Below are positions 6,344 to 6,394 of a stretch of 6,394 nucleotides of DNA, piece by piece. The notes below the pieces were generated by a model. It had not been told where the DNA came from. It did no database searches and was given only the letters and a program-made list of their open reading frames with translations. The DNA comes from Geothermobacter sp964441925 (GTDB lineage: Bacteria > Desulfobacterota > Desulfuromonadia > Desulfuromonadales > Geothermobacteraceae): contig CAYTVY010000135.1 of NCBI GenBank assembly GCA_964441925.1, positions 1-6,394 of the forward strand. Reading direction: 5' to 3'. Position 1 is the stretch's first letter. Every line of letters begins with the position of its first letter. Position numbers and translations under genes: made by a program.

Positions 6344-6394
6344 CCTGAATCAGTGGGTTTGTGCCGGATGAAGAGTGTAAGCGCTTGGCCTGAA

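Noticed and set aside
6350..6394. A possible C-terminal end of a convergent minus-strand gene (14 open codons to a TGA at 6352-6350), next to a terminator that could serve both directions.
   Set aside because: Fourteen codons with no recognisable motif are not enough, and all minus-strand frames are open over so short a stretch.

Overview
The window is GC-rich DNA (roughly 60-65% by eye, with one AT-rich pocket near 942-990). It is a chromosomal segment of a Gram-negative bacterium: it encodes a TRAP transporter, an outer-membrane beta-barrel and a periplasmic LolA-like protein. The gene set and the style of the short YgaP-type membrane protein remind me of Desulfuromonas/Geobacter relatives. 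That placement is an impression, not a demonstration.

Layout. Two transcription units diverge from a control region at about 774-1012. Leftward (minus strand) runs a TRAP transporter operon: a 42-codon ORF (645-773) that looks like a dctP solute-binding-protein gene with its whole middle missing, then dctQ (77-589), then the first 22 codons of dctM (1-67, cut by the window edge). Rightward (plus strand) runs a tight four-gene operon: a 985-aa RND/MMPL-type inner-membrane transporter (1013-3970), a secreted LolA-like 'outer membrane lipoprotein-sorting' protein (3987-4769), a 435-aa outer-membrane barrel (4766-6073, GTG start overlapping the previous stop), and a 63-aa two-helix membrane protein of the YgaP transmembrane/DUF2892 type (6089-6280). 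A 13-bp-stem intrinsic terminator at 6315-6343 closes the operon.

How the genes fit together. The rightward operon supplies one component for each layer of the envelope: a proton-driven RND pump in the inner membrane, a LolA-fold lipid or lipoprotein carrier in the periplasm, and a barrel in the outer membrane. No membrane-fusion (adaptor) protein or TolC-like channel is present. The simplest reading is a trans-envelope transfer system for a lipid or other hydrophobic molecule, with cargo unknown. The second periplasmic loop of the pump is about 95 residues longer than the first and carries an Ala/Glu/Arg/Leu-rich helical stretch that could help bridge the periplasm.

The control region has a good sigma70-like promoter on each strand and a perfect 6-bp-arm inverted repeat (890-908) almost midway between the two predicted start sites, suggesting shared regulation. 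The most curious local feature is the shortened dctP: it keeps its promoter, a strong ribosome-binding site, what looks like its signal peptide and its C-terminal tail, but lacks the ligand-binding body.
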